Of a DNA stretch of 64,000 bases, positions 53,216 to 63,836 are shown piece after piece. Under the pieces are notes generated by a model. The model did not search any database. It had not been told where the DNA came from and worked only from the letters and a program-made list of their open reading frames with translations. Source of the stretch: Pseudomonadota bacterium (lineage in GTDB: Bacteria; Pseudomonadota; Gammaproteobacteria; Burkholderiales; Ferrovaceae); the NCBI GenBank assembly GCA_021805725.1, contig JAJZEH010000037.1:52101-116100 (forward strand), in the 5' to 3' direction. Position 1 is the first letter of the stretch. Each line of letters begins with the position of its first letter. Position numbers and translations under genes: made by a program.

Positions 53216-54295
53216 GTGAGGAGCTTCAATTTTTCGGCGGGGCCCGCCACGCTCCCCACGGAAGTCATTACCCAGGTGCAGGAAGAACTGCCGGACTGGC
53301 GCGGTACGGGCATGTCTGTCATGGAACTGAGCCACCGCAGTCCGGAGTTTGCGGGCATCCTATCCGAAACCGAACTGGATCTGCGCGACCTGCTCGCCAT
53401 TCCGGAACATTATCGGGTGGTGTTCTGTCAGGAAGGGGCCAGCGCGCACTGGGACATGATTCCGCTCAACCTGCTGCAAGGCAACACCCGCGCTGATTAC
53501 ATCGAAACAGGTTATTGGTCTTATCGGGCCATCGAGGAAGGGCGGCGATACTGCAACGTCAATATCGCGGCCTCCAACCGTGTGGACCAATTTTGCGCCA
53601 TTCCGGACCAAAGCGAGTGGCGGCTTGATCCCAAAGCGGCCTATGTGCATTACTGTTCCAATGAAACCATCGACGGCCTGGAGTTTTTCTGGGTGCCCGA
53701 AGTGGGCAAGGTGCCGCTTGTGGTGGATATGTCCTCCCACTTCCTCTCGCGCCCCATGGACATTTCGAAGTTTGGCCTGGTGTATGCCGGGGCACAGAAG
53801 AACATCGGGCCCGCAGGGCTGAGCCTTGCCATCATTCGTGATGACCTGCTCAAGCCATCGGCCCCGGGAACACCGTTCCTGATGGATTACCACAGCCAGG
53901 TGCACGCACATTCCATGCTCAATACGCCGCCCACCTTCACCATCTGGGTGGCCGGGCTGGTGTTCAAGTGGATCAAGCGGCAGGGAGGCCTCGCGGCCAT
54001 GGAACGAATCAATATCGAAAAATCCCGACTGTTGTATGATTTTCTGGATGGCAGCGAGTTTTACCGTTCGCAGGTCAAGCATCTGGATCGTTCACGCATG
54101 AATGTGCCATTCCACCTGCGTGAGCCTTCTCTGGACGAGGTCTTTTTGAAGGAAGCCGACTCGCACGGGTTGCATCAGTTGCGCGGGCACCGTGTGGTGG
54201 GTGGAATGCGTGCGTCCATCTACAATGCGATGACTATGGAAGGCGTGAAAGCGCTGGTCTTGTTCATGGCAGATTTCGAGCGTCGATATGGCTGA
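53216..54295 (+). CDS. serC: Phosphoserine aminotransferase
   Basis: A 359-residue PLP enzyme of serine and pyridoxal synthesis: FNFSAGPATLPTEV, GTGMSVMELSHRSPEF, AGAQKNIGPAGL (PLP lysine), and GGMRASIYNAM. The start is a GTG after GGAGG. It begins 3 bases after gyrA and overlaps pheA by 8 bases. Confidence 0.95.
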   Translation: MRSFNFSAGPATLPTEVITQVQEELPDWRGTGMSVMELSHRSPEFAGILSETELDLRDLLAIPEHYRVVFCQEGASAHWDMIPLNLLQGNTRADYIETGYWSYRAIEEGRRYCNVNIAASNRVDQFCAIPDQSEWRLDPKAAYVHYCSNETIDGLEFFWVPEVGKVPLVVDMSSHFLSRPMDISKFGLVYAGAQKNIGPAGLSLAIIRDDLLKPSAPGTPFLMDYHSQVHAHSMLNTPPTFTIWVAGLVFKWIKRQGGLAAMERINIEKSRLLYDFLDGSEFYRSQVKHLDRSRMNVPFHLREPSLDEVFLKEADSHGLHQLRGHRVVGGMRASIYNAMTMEGVKALVLFMADFERRYG

Positions 54296-55373
54296 TTCAA
54301 AACCGGAAGTGTCGCTGCAGTCTCTGCGGGAGAAGATTGACCAGATTGATCTGGACGTGCTGCGCCTGCTTAACGCGCGCGCGGAGGCCGCAGGCGAGAT
54401 CGGTAAACTCAAGACCGGTGTGCTCTACCGCCCCGAACGCGAAGCCCAGGTGCTGCGTCGCGTGCGGGAACTCAATCCCGGCCCGTTGGGAGCGGATACC
54501 GTGGCCTTCCTGTTTCGCGAAATCATGTCTGCCTGCCTTGCCTACGAACGACCCATCACGGTAGCCTGTCTTGGCCCGTCGGGAACCTACTCCGAGGCTG
54601 CGGCCGTCCGTCAGTTTGGACATGCCGCAAAAATTCTGACCTGCAGCACGCTCGACGATGTCGTGCGTGCTGCGGAAACTGGCAGGGCCGATTTTGCCGT
54701 GGTACCCGTGGAAAACTCCACTGAGGGCGCGGTTGGCCGCACGCTGGACCTGATGATCGAAACGCCTCTCAAGGTTTGCGGCGAAATCCAGTTGCGCATT
54801 CGTCATCAGCTGCTGGCAGCGCCTGAACTGACGGCATTGAAGGATGTGGTGCGTGTATTTTCCCATGGTCAGTCGCTGGGGCAATGCCAGCATTGGCTCA
54901 ATGCCAATTTGTCCCAGGCCGAACGGATTGCGGTGGGCAGCAATGCCGAGGCGGCGCGCCTTGCAGCGGAGCAAACGGGGTCAGCCGCCATTGCGGGGGA
55001 GCTTGCAGGCGAGCGCTACGGACTTCGCGTGCTTCAAGCCAACATCGAGGACGAGCCCACCAATACCACGCGTTTCCTGGTGTTGGGGCCTGAACTCCCC
55101 GGACCCTCCGGGCGCGACAAGACATCCCTGGTGCTTGCAGCGCGCAATCGGCCTGGGGCCATTCATGAACTCCTGACGCCACTGGCCACCTGCGGAGTCA
55201 GCATGACGCGTCTGGAATCGCGCCCGTCGCGCACGGCGCTGTGGGAATACGTTTTTTTCGTGGATGTGGAAGGGCACCAGCAGGAACCTGCCGTGGCCAC
55301 AGCCATCCGCGCCATTGAAGAAAAGGCCCTGTTCAGCAAGATTCTTGGTTCCTATCCGGTAGCCGCCCTATGA
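54288..55373 (+). CDS. pheA: Bifunctional chorismate mutase/prephenate dehydratase
   Basis: A 361-residue P-protein for phenylalanine synthesis: an N-terminal AroQ mutase (about 8-95, LREKIDQIDLDVLRLLNARAEAAGEIG), a dehydratase domain (VACLGPSGTYSEAAA, VPVENSTEGAVGRTLDLM), and a C-terminal ACT domain for feedback control (TRLESRPSRTALWEYVFFVDVEGH). It is coupled to serC and hisC by overlaps. Confidence 0.95.
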   Translation: MADSKPEVSLQSLREKIDQIDLDVLRLLNARAEAAGEIGKLKTGVLYRPEREAQVLRRVRELNPGPLGADTVAFLFREIMSACLAYERPITVACLGPSGTYSEAAAVRQFGHAAKILTCSTLDDVVRAAETGRADFAVVPVENSTEGAVGRTLDLMIETPLKVCGEIQLRIRHQLLAAPELTALKDVVRVFSHGQSLGQCQHWLNANLSQAERIAVGSNAEAARLAAEQTGSAAIAGELAGERYGLRVLQANIEDEPTNTTRFLVLGPELPGPSGRDKTSLVLAARNRPGAIHELLTPLATCGVSMTRLESRPSRTALWEYVFFVDVEGHQQEPAVATAIRAIEEKALFSKILGSYPVAAL

Positions 55374-56473
55374 TAGATCTGTGTGACCTCACGCCGTCCT
55401 ATATCCGGGACATCGCGCCGTATCAACCGGGTAAGCCCATCGGCGAACTGAAACGAGAGCTTGGCTTGAATCAGATCATCAAGCTTGCCTCCAACGAAAA
55501 CCCGCTGGGCCCCAGCCCCAAGGCGCTGTCGGCCATCGAGGCCGCCCTGCCGGAGCTGGCCCTTTACCCCGATGGAAACGGCTTTGAACTCAAGTCCGCG
55601 CTGGCAGCACGATTCGCTGTGGCGCGCGAAGGGATCGTGTTGGGCAACGGCTCCAATGATGTGCTGGAACTCGTGGCGCGCGCTTTTCTGGGACGCGGTA
55701 CTTCGGCCGTTTATTCACAGCATGCGTTTGCTGTTTACCCATTGGTGACGCAGGCCGTTGGGGCTGAACGCATCGAGGTTCCGGCGCTTGATTTTGCTCA
55801 TGACCTTGAGGCCATGATTGCAGCCATTCGCTCTGACACCCGCGTGTTATTCGTGGCCAATCCCAATAATCCTACGGGTACCCTGATTCCCGGGCCGAAT
55901 CTGCATGAAGCGTTAAGACGCGTGCCGCACCATGTATTGATCGTGCTGGATGAGGCCTACACGGAGTACCTTCAGCCCGATCAACGCTACGATGCGGTGT
56001 CCTGGCTTGGCGAGATACCCAACCTCCTGATTTCGCGCACCTTCTCCAAGGCTTACGGTCTTGCCGGTTTGCGCGTGGGGTTCGGCCTTGCACGCGCCGG
56101 AATCATTGACCTGCTCAACCGGGTACGCCAGCCCTTCAACGTCAGCAGCCTCGCACTGGTGGCGGCAGAGGCTGCCCTGGGTGATGGTGAATTTCTGGAG
56201 CGCACCCGCGCGCTCAATGCCGCAGGGATGGTGCAGTTGACCTCAGGCTTTCGCCAGCTGGGATTGCCGTTCATTCCCTCTTTTGGCAATTTCGTTGCGG
56301 TCAGGGTGGGGGACAGTGCGCGCATTTACCAGTCCCTGTTGCGGCGCGGAGTCATCGTGCGTCCGGTGGCTGCCTACCAGATGCCGCTTTATCTGCGTGT
56401 TTCGGTGGGGCTTGCGGAAGAAAACGCGGAATTTCTCGCTGCCCTGGAGGCCAGCCTCGACGAGGCGGCTTAA
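55370..56473 (+). CDS. hisC: Histidinol-phosphate aminotransferase
   Basis: A 367-residue class-II aminotransferase: LASNENPLGPSPKAL, GNGSNDVLELVARAF, NPNNPTGTLIP, DEAYTEYL, and the PLP-lysine block SRTFSKAYGLAGLRVGFGLA. In this aromatic operon position the HisC2-type enzyme may also transaminate aromatic keto acids. Its ATG overlaps the pheA stop. Confidence 0.94.
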   Translation: MIDLCDLTPSYIRDIAPYQPGKPIGELKRELGLNQIIKLASNENPLGPSPKALSAIEAALPELALYPDGNGFELKSALAARFAVAREGIVLGNGSNDVLELVARAFLGRGTSAVYSQHAFAVYPLVTQAVGAERIEVPALDFAHDLEAMIAAIRSDTRVLFVANPNNPTGTLIPGPNLHEALRRVPHHVLIVLDEAYTEYLQPDQRYDAVSWLGEIPNLLISRTFSKAYGLAGLRVGFGLARAGIIDLLNRVRQPFNVSSLALVAAEAALGDGEFLERTRALNAAGMVQLTSGFRQLGLPFIPSFGNFVAVRVGDSARIYQSLLRRGVIVRPVAAYQMPLYLRVSVGLAEENAEFLAALEASLDEAA

Positions 56474-56476
56474 GTC

Positions 56477-57361
56477 GTGGCCGAACCCTTCCAGAAACAT
56501 CCGCGCCGGCTTGCCGTCATCGGTGTCGGCCTCATCGGGGGCTCCTTTGCCCTTGCCCTGCGCGAGGCCGCGCATGAGGTGCATATCGTGGGCTATGACC
56601 GCGATGAAATCAATCTTGCCGCAGCCAGGCATCTCGGTGTCATCAATGGTGTTGCGCACGATGCGGCGACAGCGGTGCGCGATGCGGATATGGTCATGAT
56701 TGCGGTGCCGGTGGGCCAATTCGAGGAGGTTCTGCGGGAGATTGCCCCAGCCCTGAGCGCCTCTGCCGTCGTTACGGACGTTGGTAGCACCAAGGGCTCC
56801 GTGGTGCGCGCGGCACAGGCCATTCTGGGCCCGGCCTTCGAGCGCTTTGTGCCGGGACATCCGATTGCGGGGGCCGAGCATAGCGGCGTGCGCGCTGCGC
56901 ATGCAGACCTGTTTCGCGATCGGTCGGTGGTGTTGACTCCGGTAGAAGGGGGACACGAACTGCCGCGCGAGATCATGCGCAAATGCTGGGAAGCCTGCGG
57001 AGCGCGCGTGGAAGAAATGACCGTGGCCCGCCACGACGCCATTTTCGGGGTGGTCAGCCACCTGCCGCACCTGCTCAGTTTTGCTCTGGTGTACGACATC
57101 GCAACCCGTGTCGACGCGGACACTTTTTTTCGTTTTGCGGCTAGCGGTTTTCGCGACTTCACCCGCATTGCCGCGAGCAGCCCGGAAATGTGGCGCGATA
57201 TCGGCCTTGCCAACCGCGATGTGCTGTTGCTGGAAATTGCGCGCTACCGCGAACACCTGGATCGATTGAGCCAATTGCTGACCCAGCAGGACGGCGCAGC
57301 ACTGGAAGAGTTTTTCCGGGTCGCACGCGAAGCGCGTCGTGGTTGGACTGACACTCCCTGA
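56477..57361 (+). CDS. tyrA: Prephenate dehydrogenase
   Basis: A 294-residue TyrA for tyrosine synthesis: Rossmann motif LAVIGVGLIGGSFALAL, TDVGSTKGSVV, PGHPIAGAEHSGV, and the helical dimer domain with VSHLPHLLSFALV. There is no fused mutase or ACT domain. The GTG at 56477 is the start, 3 bases after hisC; no ATG upstream fits. Confidence 0.93.
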   Translation: MAEPFQKHPRRLAVIGVGLIGGSFALALREAAHEVHIVGYDRDEINLAAARHLGVINGVAHDAATAVRDADMVMIAVPVGQFEEVLREIAPALSASAVVTDVGSTKGSVVRAAQAILGPAFERFVPGHPIAGAEHSGVRAAHADLFRDRSVVLTPVEGGHELPREIMRKCWEACGARVEEMTVARHDAIFGVVSHLPHLLSFALVYDIATRVDADTFFRFAASGFRDFTRIAASSPEMWRDIGLANRDVLLLEIARYREHLDRLSQLLTQQDGAALEEFFRVAREARRGWTDTP

Positions 57362-57369
57362 GATTTTCC

Positions 57370-58677
57370 ATGACACAGACTTATCTAGTTCGCCCCGGTG
57401 GGGCGCTTACGGGCACCCTGCAGGTTCCCGGGGACAAATCCATTTCCCATCGCGCCATCATGCTGGGTGCCATTGCCGAAGGCGTGACCGAAGTGAGCGG
57501 GTTTCTGGAGGGTGATGATGCGCTTGCCACCATGAATGCATTCCGCGCCATGGGAGTGACCATCGATGGTCCGCACCAGGGCCGGGTCACCGTCCACGGC
57601 GTGGGCAAGCACGGCCTCAGGGCTCCCTCAGGGCCGATTGACTGTGGCAATTCGGGAACTTCCATGCGGTTGTTGACGGGGCTTCTGGCCGGCCAGGGTT
57701 TTGCGCTCAGCCTGACGGGCGACGACAGCTTGCGCCGGCGCCCCATGGCGCGCGTGGCCCGACCGCTGCAGGCCATGGGCGCCTCGGTGGAAACCGAACC
57801 CGGGGGGCTGCCGCCGGTGCGCCTTAATCCGGTCAGGCATCTGCATGGCATCCATTACGATTTGCCGGTGGCCAGCGCCCAGGTGAAGTCTGCCGTGTTG
57901 TTGGCCGGCCTCTACGCGGAAGGGGAGACCTCGGTGAGCGAACCGGAACCCACCCGGGACCATACCGAACGCATGCTGGAAGCCTTTGGCTATCCCGTGG
58001 TGCGTCAGGGCAATACCGCCCGGTTGAATGGGCAGGGCGTCTTGCGAGCCACTCCCATCGACGTGCCGGCAGACATCTCCTCGGCGGCTTTTTTCCTGGT
58101 GGGCGCTTCCATCGCTCCGGGATCCGACCTCACCCTGACGGCCGTGGGTGTCAACCCCACACGCACCGGCATCCTCGATATCCTGAAGTTGATGGGTGCG
58201 GACATCACCCTGCTCAACCCGCGCCTCGCGGGTGGCGAACCGGTGGCCGACATCCGGGTGCGTCATGCGCCGCTGCACGGCATTGCTGTCCCGGAAGCGC
58301 TGGTGCCGCTCGCCATTGACGAATTTCCGGCGCTCTTCGTGGCTGCAGCAAACGCCTCAGGCCGCACTGTAGTGAGCGGGGCGGCCGAATTGCGCGTGAA
58401 GGAAAGCGATCGCATTCAGGTCATGGCCGACGGTCTGCGGGCGCTGGGGGTGGACGCAACCCCCACGCCGGACGGGATGGTCATTAACGGGGGACGACCC
58501 TATGCCGGCGCCACCATTGACAGCCGCGGCGACCATCGCATTGCCATGAGCTTTGCCATGGCTGCCCTGCAGGCCACGGGCGTCATCACCATCCTCGATT
58601 GCGCCAACGTGGCCACCTCGTTTCCGGGGTTCGTCCCGTTGGCCGCTGCATCGGGCCTGTCCCTGAGTGTCGCATGA
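57370..58677 (+). CDS. aroA: 3-phosphoshikimate 1-carboxyvinyltransferase (EPSP synthase)
   Basis: A 435-residue enzyme of the shikimate pathway: PGDKSISHRAIMLGAIAEG, DCGNSGTSMRLLTGLLAGQ, GDDSLRRRPM, VKESDRIQVMADGLRALG, and DHRIAMSFAM. The LPVASAQVKSAVLLAGL form places it near class II enzymes. Its stop overlaps cmk (ATGA). Confidence 0.95.
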   Translation: MTQTYLVRPGGALTGTLQVPGDKSISHRAIMLGAIAEGVTEVSGFLEGDDALATMNAFRAMGVTIDGPHQGRVTVHGVGKHGLRAPSGPIDCGNSGTSMRLLTGLLAGQGFALSLTGDDSLRRRPMARVARPLQAMGASVETEPGGLPPVRLNPVRHLHGIHYDLPVASAQVKSAVLLAGLYAEGETSVSEPEPTRDHTERMLEAFGYPVVRQGNTARLNGQGVLRATPIDVPADISSAAFFLVGASIAPGSDLTLTAVGVNPTRTGILDILKLMGADITLLNPRLAGGEPVADIRVRHAPLHGIAVPEALVPLAIDEFPALFVAAANASGRTVVSGAAELRVKESDRIQVMADGLRALGVDATPTPDGMVINGGRPYAGATIDSRGDHRIAMSFAMAALQATGVITILDCANVATSFPGFVPLAAASGLSLSVA

Positions 58678-59336
58678 TTCCGGTCATTGCCATAGACGGC
58701 CCCTCTGCCTCGGGCAAGGGCACTGTCGCCGAGCGAGTGGCGCGCGTCCTTGGGTTTCATTATCTGGATAGCGGGGCGCTGTATCGACTTACAGCCCTTG
58801 CGGCCGAGCGGGCCGGGGTGCCCCTGGACCATGCCGAGGCGCTTGAAGGGCTTGCGGAAAACCTCGAAGTGCGTTTCATTGATGGGGATATATTTCTTTT
58901 TAATCAAATAGTTACAGACGATATACGGTCTGAGGCCTGCAGCCGAAATGCTTCCCTGGTGGCAGCCATTCCTGGCGTGCGGTCGGGATTGCTGACGCGT
59001 CAGCGAGCGTTTCGCCAGGCGCCAGGGCTCGTTGCCGACGGGCGCGACATGGGTTCTGTGGTCTTTCCCGATGCTGTGCTCAAGGTCTTTTTGACAGCCA
59101 CGCCGGGAATCCGGGCAAAGCGACGGTATAACCAGTTGATGGATAAGGGAATCCCTGCTAATATGCAAAGCCTTTTGCAGGACATAGAGGAGCGCGATGC
59201 CAGGGATGCATCCCGGGCCGTGGCTCCCCTGCAACGCGGCGAGGCTTTGCTACTCGACACCACGTCTTTAACCATCCAGCAGGCGGTGGATCAAGTCTTG
59301 GGCTGGTTTGCACAGGCAGTGCCTCGTTTGTCCTGA
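58674..59336 (+). CDS. cmk: Cytidylate kinase
   Basis: A 220-residue CMP/dCMP kinase: P-loop AIDGPSASGKGT, LDSGALYRLTA, LVADGRDMGSVVFPDA, RAKRRYNQL and ERDARDASRAVAPL. The stretch 58878-58930 (encoding IDGDIFLFNQIVTDDIR) is sharply AT-rich against its neighbours. Promoters for rpsA lie inside or after cmk in other bacteria. It is coupled to aroA. Confidence 0.94.
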   Translation: MIPVIAIDGPSASGKGTVAERVARVLGFHYLDSGALYRLTALAAERAGVPLDHAEALEGLAENLEVRFIDGDIFLFNQIVTDDIRSEACSRNASLVAAIPGVRSGLLTRQRAFRQAPGLVADGRDMGSVVFPDAVLKVFLTATPGIRAKRRYNQLMDKGIPANMQSLLQDIEERDARDASRAVAPLQRGEALLLDTTSLTIQQAVDQVLGWFAQAVPRLS

Positions 59337-59470
59337 TTTGAAGTGGCATCTATCGGCATGATAGGCCCCCCTGCGCGATTCAGGGCGTCCTCGCAACTCT
59401 GCTGCTGTGGTGCCCGTTTATAAACCTACCCCGCGGCGCGGCGGGCAATTGAAATGAAACAAGGTCGTCA

Positions 59471-61189
59471 ATGATGAATACAGCACAACAAACCCAGTCT
59501 CCGATGGAAAGCTTTGCCAGTCTCTTTGAGGAGAGCTTGACGCACCAGGAAATGCGTTCAGGCGAAGTGATCACCGCAGAAGTGGTCAGCATCGATGCCA
59601 ATATGGTGGTGGTGAACGCCGGCCTCAAATCCGAGAGCCTGATCCCCATCGAAGAATTCAAGAACGATCGCGGCGAACTGGAAGTCCAGGTCGGCGACTT
59701 CGTCAAAGTCGCGATCGATGCGTTGGAGGACGGATACGGCTCCACCAAGCTGTCGCGCGAAAAAGCCAAGCGCCTCGCAGCCTGGCTGGATCTGGATGAT
59801 GCGCTTGCCAAGGGCACCCTGGTACAGGGCGTGGTGAGCGGCAAGGTCAAGGGCGGTCTTACCGTCATGGTCAATGGCATTCGCGCATTCCTGCCCGGTT
59901 CCCTCGTGGATGTGCGTCCCATCAAGGACACTACGCCTTTTGAAGGCAAGGAAATGGAGTTCAAGGTCATCAAGCTCGATCGCAAGCGCAACAACGTGGT
60001 GGTATCGCGTCGCGCCGTGATGGAAGCTTCCCAGGGGGCCGATCGCCAGAACCTGCTGGAAAACCTCAAGGAAGGTGCCGTGGTCAAGGGCATCGTCAAG
60101 AACATCACCGATTACGGCGCATTCGTGGACCTGGGCGGCATCGATGGTTTGCTGCACATCACTGACCTGGCCTGGCGCCGCGTCAAGCATCCTTCGGAAG
60201 TCCTCAACGTGGGCGACGAAGTGGAAGCCAAGGTGCTCAAGTTCGATCAGGAAAAAAACCGCGTCTCGCTCGGCCTCAAACAGTTGGGTGAAGATCCGTG
60301 GGTGGGTCTTGCACGCCGTTATCCCGAACGGACCCGCCTGTTCGGCAAGGTCACCAACCTGACCGACTACGGTGCGTTCGTGGAAATCGAGCAGGGCATC
60401 GAAGGCCTGGTGCACGTATCGGAAATGGACTGGACCAACAAGAACGTCCATCCTTCCAAGGTGGTACAGCTGGGCGATGAAGTGGAAGTCATGATCCTGG
60501 AAATTGACGAAGAGCGGCGCCGTATTTCGCTGGGCATGAAGCAGTGTCGCGCCAATCCGTGGGAAGAGTTTTCCATGACCCACAACAAGAACGACCATGT
60601 GCGCGGTCAGATCAAATCCATCACCGATTTTGGCGTGTTCATTGGCCTGCCCGGTGGTATCGACGGGCTGGTCCACCTCTCCGATCTGTCCTGGAATCAG
60701 CCGGGTGAGGAAGCCGTTCACAACTACAAGAAGGGCGACGAAGTCGAAGCCTTGGTGCTTTCCATTGACGTGGAACGCGAGCGCATTTCCCTGGGCATCA
60801 AGCAGCTCTCCGGTGACCCCTTCAGCAACTTTACGGCAAGTCATGACAAGGGTTCCCTCGTCAAGGGGGTGGTCAAGTCCCTGGATGCCAAGGGCGCTGT
60901 GATCGACCTGGGTGATGACATTGAAGGGTATCTGCGCGCTTCTGAAGTTTCACGCGACCGCGTGGAAGACCTGCGCACCCATCTTAACGAGGGGGACGTC
61001 GTGGAAGCCGTTGTACTCAACATTGACCGTAAAAACCGCGGAATCAATTTGTCCATCAAGGCTCGGGACGCTGTCGAAGAGACTGCCGCCATGCAGCGGG
61101 TAGCTTCGGAAAGCCCCGCCAATGCAGGCACCACCAGTCTGGGCGCCTTGCTGAAAGCCAAGTTGGGCAATCAAGGTTCCAGCAACTAA
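59471..61189 (+). CDS. rpsA: 30S ribosomal protein S1
   Basis: A 572-residue protein with six S1 RNA-binding domains, each recognisable by [30 protein letters not shown] blocks; the first two are degenerate as usual and bind the ribosome. It binds mRNA leaders during initiation. The 134-base gap before it, with no gene, carries GC-rich hairpins and TATC/GATA repeats and may be an S1-autoregulated leader. There is no strong Shine-Dalgarno, typical for rpsA. ATG 59471 or 59474. Confidence 0.95.
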   Translation: MMNTAQQTQSPMESFASLFEESLTHQEMRSGEVITAEVVSIDANMVVVNAGLKSESLIPIEEFKNDRGELEVQVGDFVKVAIDALEDGYGSTKLSREKAKRLAAWLDLDDALAKGTLVQGVVSGKVKGGLTVMVNGIRAFLPGSLVDVRPIKDTTPFEGKEMEFKVIKLDRKRNNVVVSRRAVMEASQGADRQNLLENLKEGAVVKGIVKNITDYGAFVDLGGIDGLLHITDLAWRRVKHPSEVLNVGDEVEAKVLKFDQEKNRVSLGLKQLGEDPWVGLARRYPERTRLFGKVTNLTDYGAFVEIEQGIEGLVHVSEMDWTNKNVHPSKVVQLGDEVEVMILEIDEERRRISLGMKQCRANPWEEFSMTHNKNDHVRGQIKSITDFGVFIGLPGGIDGLVHLSDLSWNQPGEEAVHNYKKGDEVEALVLSIDVERERISLGIKQLSGDPFSNFTASHDKGSLVKGVVKSLDAKGAVIDLGDDIEGYLRASEVSRDRVEDLRTHLNEGDVVEAVVLNIDRKNRGINLSIKARDAVEETAAMQRVASESPANAGTTSLGALLKAKLGNQGSSN

Positions 61190-61198
61190 GGGGTTTTC

Positions 61199-61504
61199 AT
61201 GACGAAGTCCGAGCTCATTAGCCTGCTGTCGGATCGTTACACACAGCTGGTTGCAAAAGATACGGAACTTGCTGTCAAGACGATCCTGGATGCCATGAGC
61301 CATAGCCTGGTATCCGGCGAACGGATTGAGATTCGTGGCTTTGGTAGCTTCGGGCTGAATCATCGCCCCCCTCGTCTGGGTCGAAATCCCAAGACGGGGG
61401 AGAAGGTCAGCGTTCCCGAAAAGTATGTGCCTCATTTCAAGGCCGGCAAGGAACTGCGTGACAGGGTGGATTACCCCAAGTCAGAACCCCCCGCAGGTAA
61501 CTGA
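61199..61504 (+). CDS. ihfB: Integration host factor subunit beta
   Basis: A 101-residue HU/IHF-family DNA-bending protein: [16 protein letters not shown], the signature [29 protein letters not shown] and [13 protein letters not shown]. The rpsA-ihfB pair is conserved. It starts 9 bases after rpsA and is followed by a strong terminator. Confidence 0.95.
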   Translation: MTKSELISLLSDRYTQLVAKDTELAVKTILDAMSHSLVSGERIEIRGFGSFGLNHRPPRLGRNPKTGEKVSVPEKYVPHFKAGKELRDRVDYPKSEPPAGN

Positions 61505-61508
61505 AACT

Positions 61509-61540
61509 CGGCGGGCGTTGTGAAACGCCCGCCGTTTTAT
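61509..61540 (+). terminator. Rho-independent terminator after rpsA-ihfB
   Basis: CGGCGGGCGT (61509-61518) pairs perfectly with ACGCCCGCCG (61525-61534) around a 6-base loop, followed by TTTTATTA. Confidence 0.88.
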
Positions 61541-61553
61541 TAGGGATGATCGG

Positions 61554-61874
61554 ATGGTTTACCTCAAATGGCTGGTGCGCATCGTCATCTTCGTCCTGCT
61601 GCTGGGTTTTGCAGTCAAAAACCTGGAGCCCGTCACGCTCAACTATTTCATGGGGTATCAGTGGCAAGAGCCGCTGGTGGTCATCTTGTTGGCATTCACG
61701 ATTTTAGGCGTGGTGGTCGGGCTTCTGGCCGCCATGAGCACGCTGTTTCGCCAGCGACGGGAAATTCAGGCCCTGCGTCGCGAATTGAGGCGTCTGGACA
61801 AGAATGTAAATGAAGCCCCTGCAACATCGCCCATCGCGGATACGGCCACGGCAGGTCATGTGGACGTGATGTGA
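61554..61874 (+). CDS. lapA: LapA-domain (DUF1049) inner-membrane protein
   Basis: A 106-residue LapA/YciS protein with two helices (LVRIVIFVLLLGFAVKN and PLVVILLAFTILGVVVGLLAAM), the LEPVTLNYF motif between them, and a basic coiled-coil tail (RRELRRLDKN). It partners LapB in controlling LPS synthesis through LpxC stability. It starts 13 bases after the terminator. Confidence 0.9.
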   Translation: MVYLKWLVRIVIFVLLLGFAVKNLEPVTLNYFMGYQWQEPLVVILLAFTILGVVVGLLAAMSTLFRQRREIQALRRELRRLDKNVNEAPATSPIADTATAGHVDVM

Positions 61875-61923
61875 AGAAACAATCACCTCAGACAGGTGAG
61901 CAGACAGGATCGCATTCATTCTG

Positions 61924-63123
61924 ATGGATTTTCAATCTTACTGGTTACTGGCGTTGCCGATGTTTTTCGGTCTAGGCTGGCTTGCAGCCCGGGTGGACAT
62001 TCGCCACTTGCTGACCGAATCGCGTGCGCTTCCGGCGTCCTATTTCAAGGGACTCAATTTTCTGCTCAACGAACAGCCCGACAAGGCCATTGAGGCCCTG
62101 ATCGAAGTGGCGCGTGCCGATCAACAGACCGTTGAGTTGCATTTTGCCCTGGGCAGCCTGTTTCGCCGCCGAGGTGAAGTGGATCGCGCCACCCGCATGC
62201 ACCAAAACCTGGTGGACCGCAGCGACCTGGGCAGTAGTCAACGCATGGCGGCACTGCATGAGTTGGCCCAGGACTATTTGAAAGCCGGCTTGTTGGACAG
62301 GGCAGAAGCCCTGTTCCAGGATTTGCGCAAGACCGAGTTTTCAGAATCAGCCTTGCACTACCTGCTGGAGATTTACGTCACAGAAAAGGATTGGCAGAAA
62401 GCCATTGAAACGGCAGAAGCCATGGAGGAGGCCACAGGCGATTCGTATCGTCGCGAAGTGGCCAATTTCCATTGCGAACGCGCGGCCATGGAATACAGCC
62501 ATTCGCGCCTGGACGAGGCGCGCGCCCAGATCGCAGCAGCACTCGAAGCCAACCGCCGTTGCGTCCGGGCCAACGTGATGCTGGGAAACTGGGCACAGCG
62601 GGAAGGCGATCATGAAGAAGCCGTGGCGATCTGGAAGCGCATCGAAGGACAGGCGCCAGAATACCTTTTCCTGATCGCAGGTCCCCTGATCGAGTCCGCG
62701 CGCACATTGGGACGGACCACCGAGGCCCTGACGCTGTTGCGCGGCTGGCAGCAGCGTTATCCCGCTCTCGATTTGCTGGGGGTGGTGTTTCAGGTCACCC
62801 TGGAAGAGGAGGGTGCTGAAAGCGCCTTGCGTCAGGTCCGCGAAGAGTTGTATCGCAATCCATCCCTCGGCGCGCTCGACAAATTCCTGGATGCGCAGCT
62901 TGCCTCGGCAACGCCGGACCAACGTGCCGACGTTCAATTGATGCGCGATCTCGTGCATGCGCATAGTAGCCGCCTGTCCTTGTTTCAGTGCGGGAGCTGC
63001 GGCTTCAAGGCGCGTACTTTTCATTGGCATTGTCCTGCCTGCGGTGGCTGGGATACTTATCCGCCTCGCCGCAACGCCGAGGGCGAGTTGTCTCAGGCAG
63101 GCAGCAGCCGGGGCGCGATGTAA
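61924..63123 (+). CDS. lapB: LapB (YciM) LPS assembly regulator
   Basis: A 399-residue protein with an N-terminal membrane anchor ([20 protein letters not shown]), a series of TPR repeats (about 35-330) and a C-terminal rubredoxin-like zinc/iron site, CGSCG...[12 protein letters not shown]. In enterics it helps FtsH degrade LpxC. Its stop overlaps pyrF by one base. Confidence 0.93.
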   Translation: MDFQSYWLLALPMFFGLGWLAARVDIRHLLTESRALPASYFKGLNFLLNEQPDKAIEALIEVARADQQTVELHFALGSLFRRRGEVDRATRMHQNLVDRSDLGSSQRMAALHELAQDYLKAGLLDRAEALFQDLRKTEFSESALHYLLEIYVTEKDWQKAIETAEAMEEATGDSYRREVANFHCERAAMEYSHSRLDEARAQIAAALEANRRCVRANVMLGNWAQREGDHEEAVAIWKRIEGQAPEYLFLIAGPLIESARTLGRTTEALTLLRGWQQRYPALDLLGVVFQVTLEEEGAESALRQVREELYRNPSLGALDKFLDAQLASATPDQRADVQLMRDLVHAHSSRLSLFQCGSCGFKARTFHWHCPACGGWDTYPPRRNAEGELSQAGSSRGAM

Positions 63124-63836
63124 TGCTGGACCGCCCCGTCATCGTCGCACTCGATGCGGCTACCGAGGCCGCTGCCCGTTCGCTGGCAGACCGCCTTGAC
63201 CCGGCACTCTGCCGCGTCAAGGTTGGCAAGGAGCTTTTTACCGCCGCCGGACACTCTTTTGTGGAATATCTGGTCCGGAAGGGGCATTCGGTTTTTCTGG
63301 ACCTCAAATATCATGACATCCCCAATACGGTGGCTGCCGCCTGTCGTGCCGCTGCGGGGCTTGGCGTGTGGATGGTGGATGTGCATGCATCGGGGGGACC
63401 TGCCATGCTCGAAGCCGCCCGTAATGCGCTGGAATCCGCTCGGGGTGCAGCGCGCCCCAAGCTGATCGCCATCACGGTACTGACGAGCTTTGCCGAATCC
63501 GATTTACAGCGTATCGGCATGGTGGGTTCCATTCCGGAGGCGGTGTTGCGCCTGGCGCGGCTCACCCATGATTGCGGGCTGGACGGTGTGGTGTCTTCGG
63601 CCAGCGAGGCACCCATGTTGCGCGCCCATTTGCCTCCCCCCTTCTTGCTGGTGACGCCAGGAATCCGCCCGCCAGGTGCGGCGAAGGACGACCAGGTGCG
63701 CATCGTCACACCGCAGCAAGCCATCGCATCAGGTTCCGATTATCTGGTCATTGGGCGGCCCATCACGCAAAGTGCCGACCCTGTCTTGACCCTCGCCCAA
63801 ATCAATGCCTCACTCCAAACAATAACGCAATCATGA
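63123..63836 (+). CDS. pyrF: Orotidine 5'-phosphate decarboxylase
   Basis: A 237-residue class-I OMP decarboxylase of pyrimidine synthesis: [23 protein letters not shown], and the signature [13 protein letters not shown]; then ITVLTSF and [19 protein letters not shown]. The frame is open upstream through lapB, but ATG 63123 gives the family N-terminus. It overlaps the next gene by 4 bases. Confidence 0.95.
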   Translation: MLDRPVIVALDAATEAAARSLADRLDPALCRVKVGKELFTAAGHSFVEYLVRKGHSVFLDLKYHDIPNTVAAACRAAAGLGVWMVDVHASGGPAMLEAARNALESARGAARPKLIAITVLTSFAESDLQRIGMVGSIPEAVLRLARLTHDCGLDGVVSSASEAPMLRAHLPPPFLLVTPGIRPPGAAKDDQVRIVTPQQAIASGSDYLVIGRPITQSADPVLTLAQINASLQTITQS

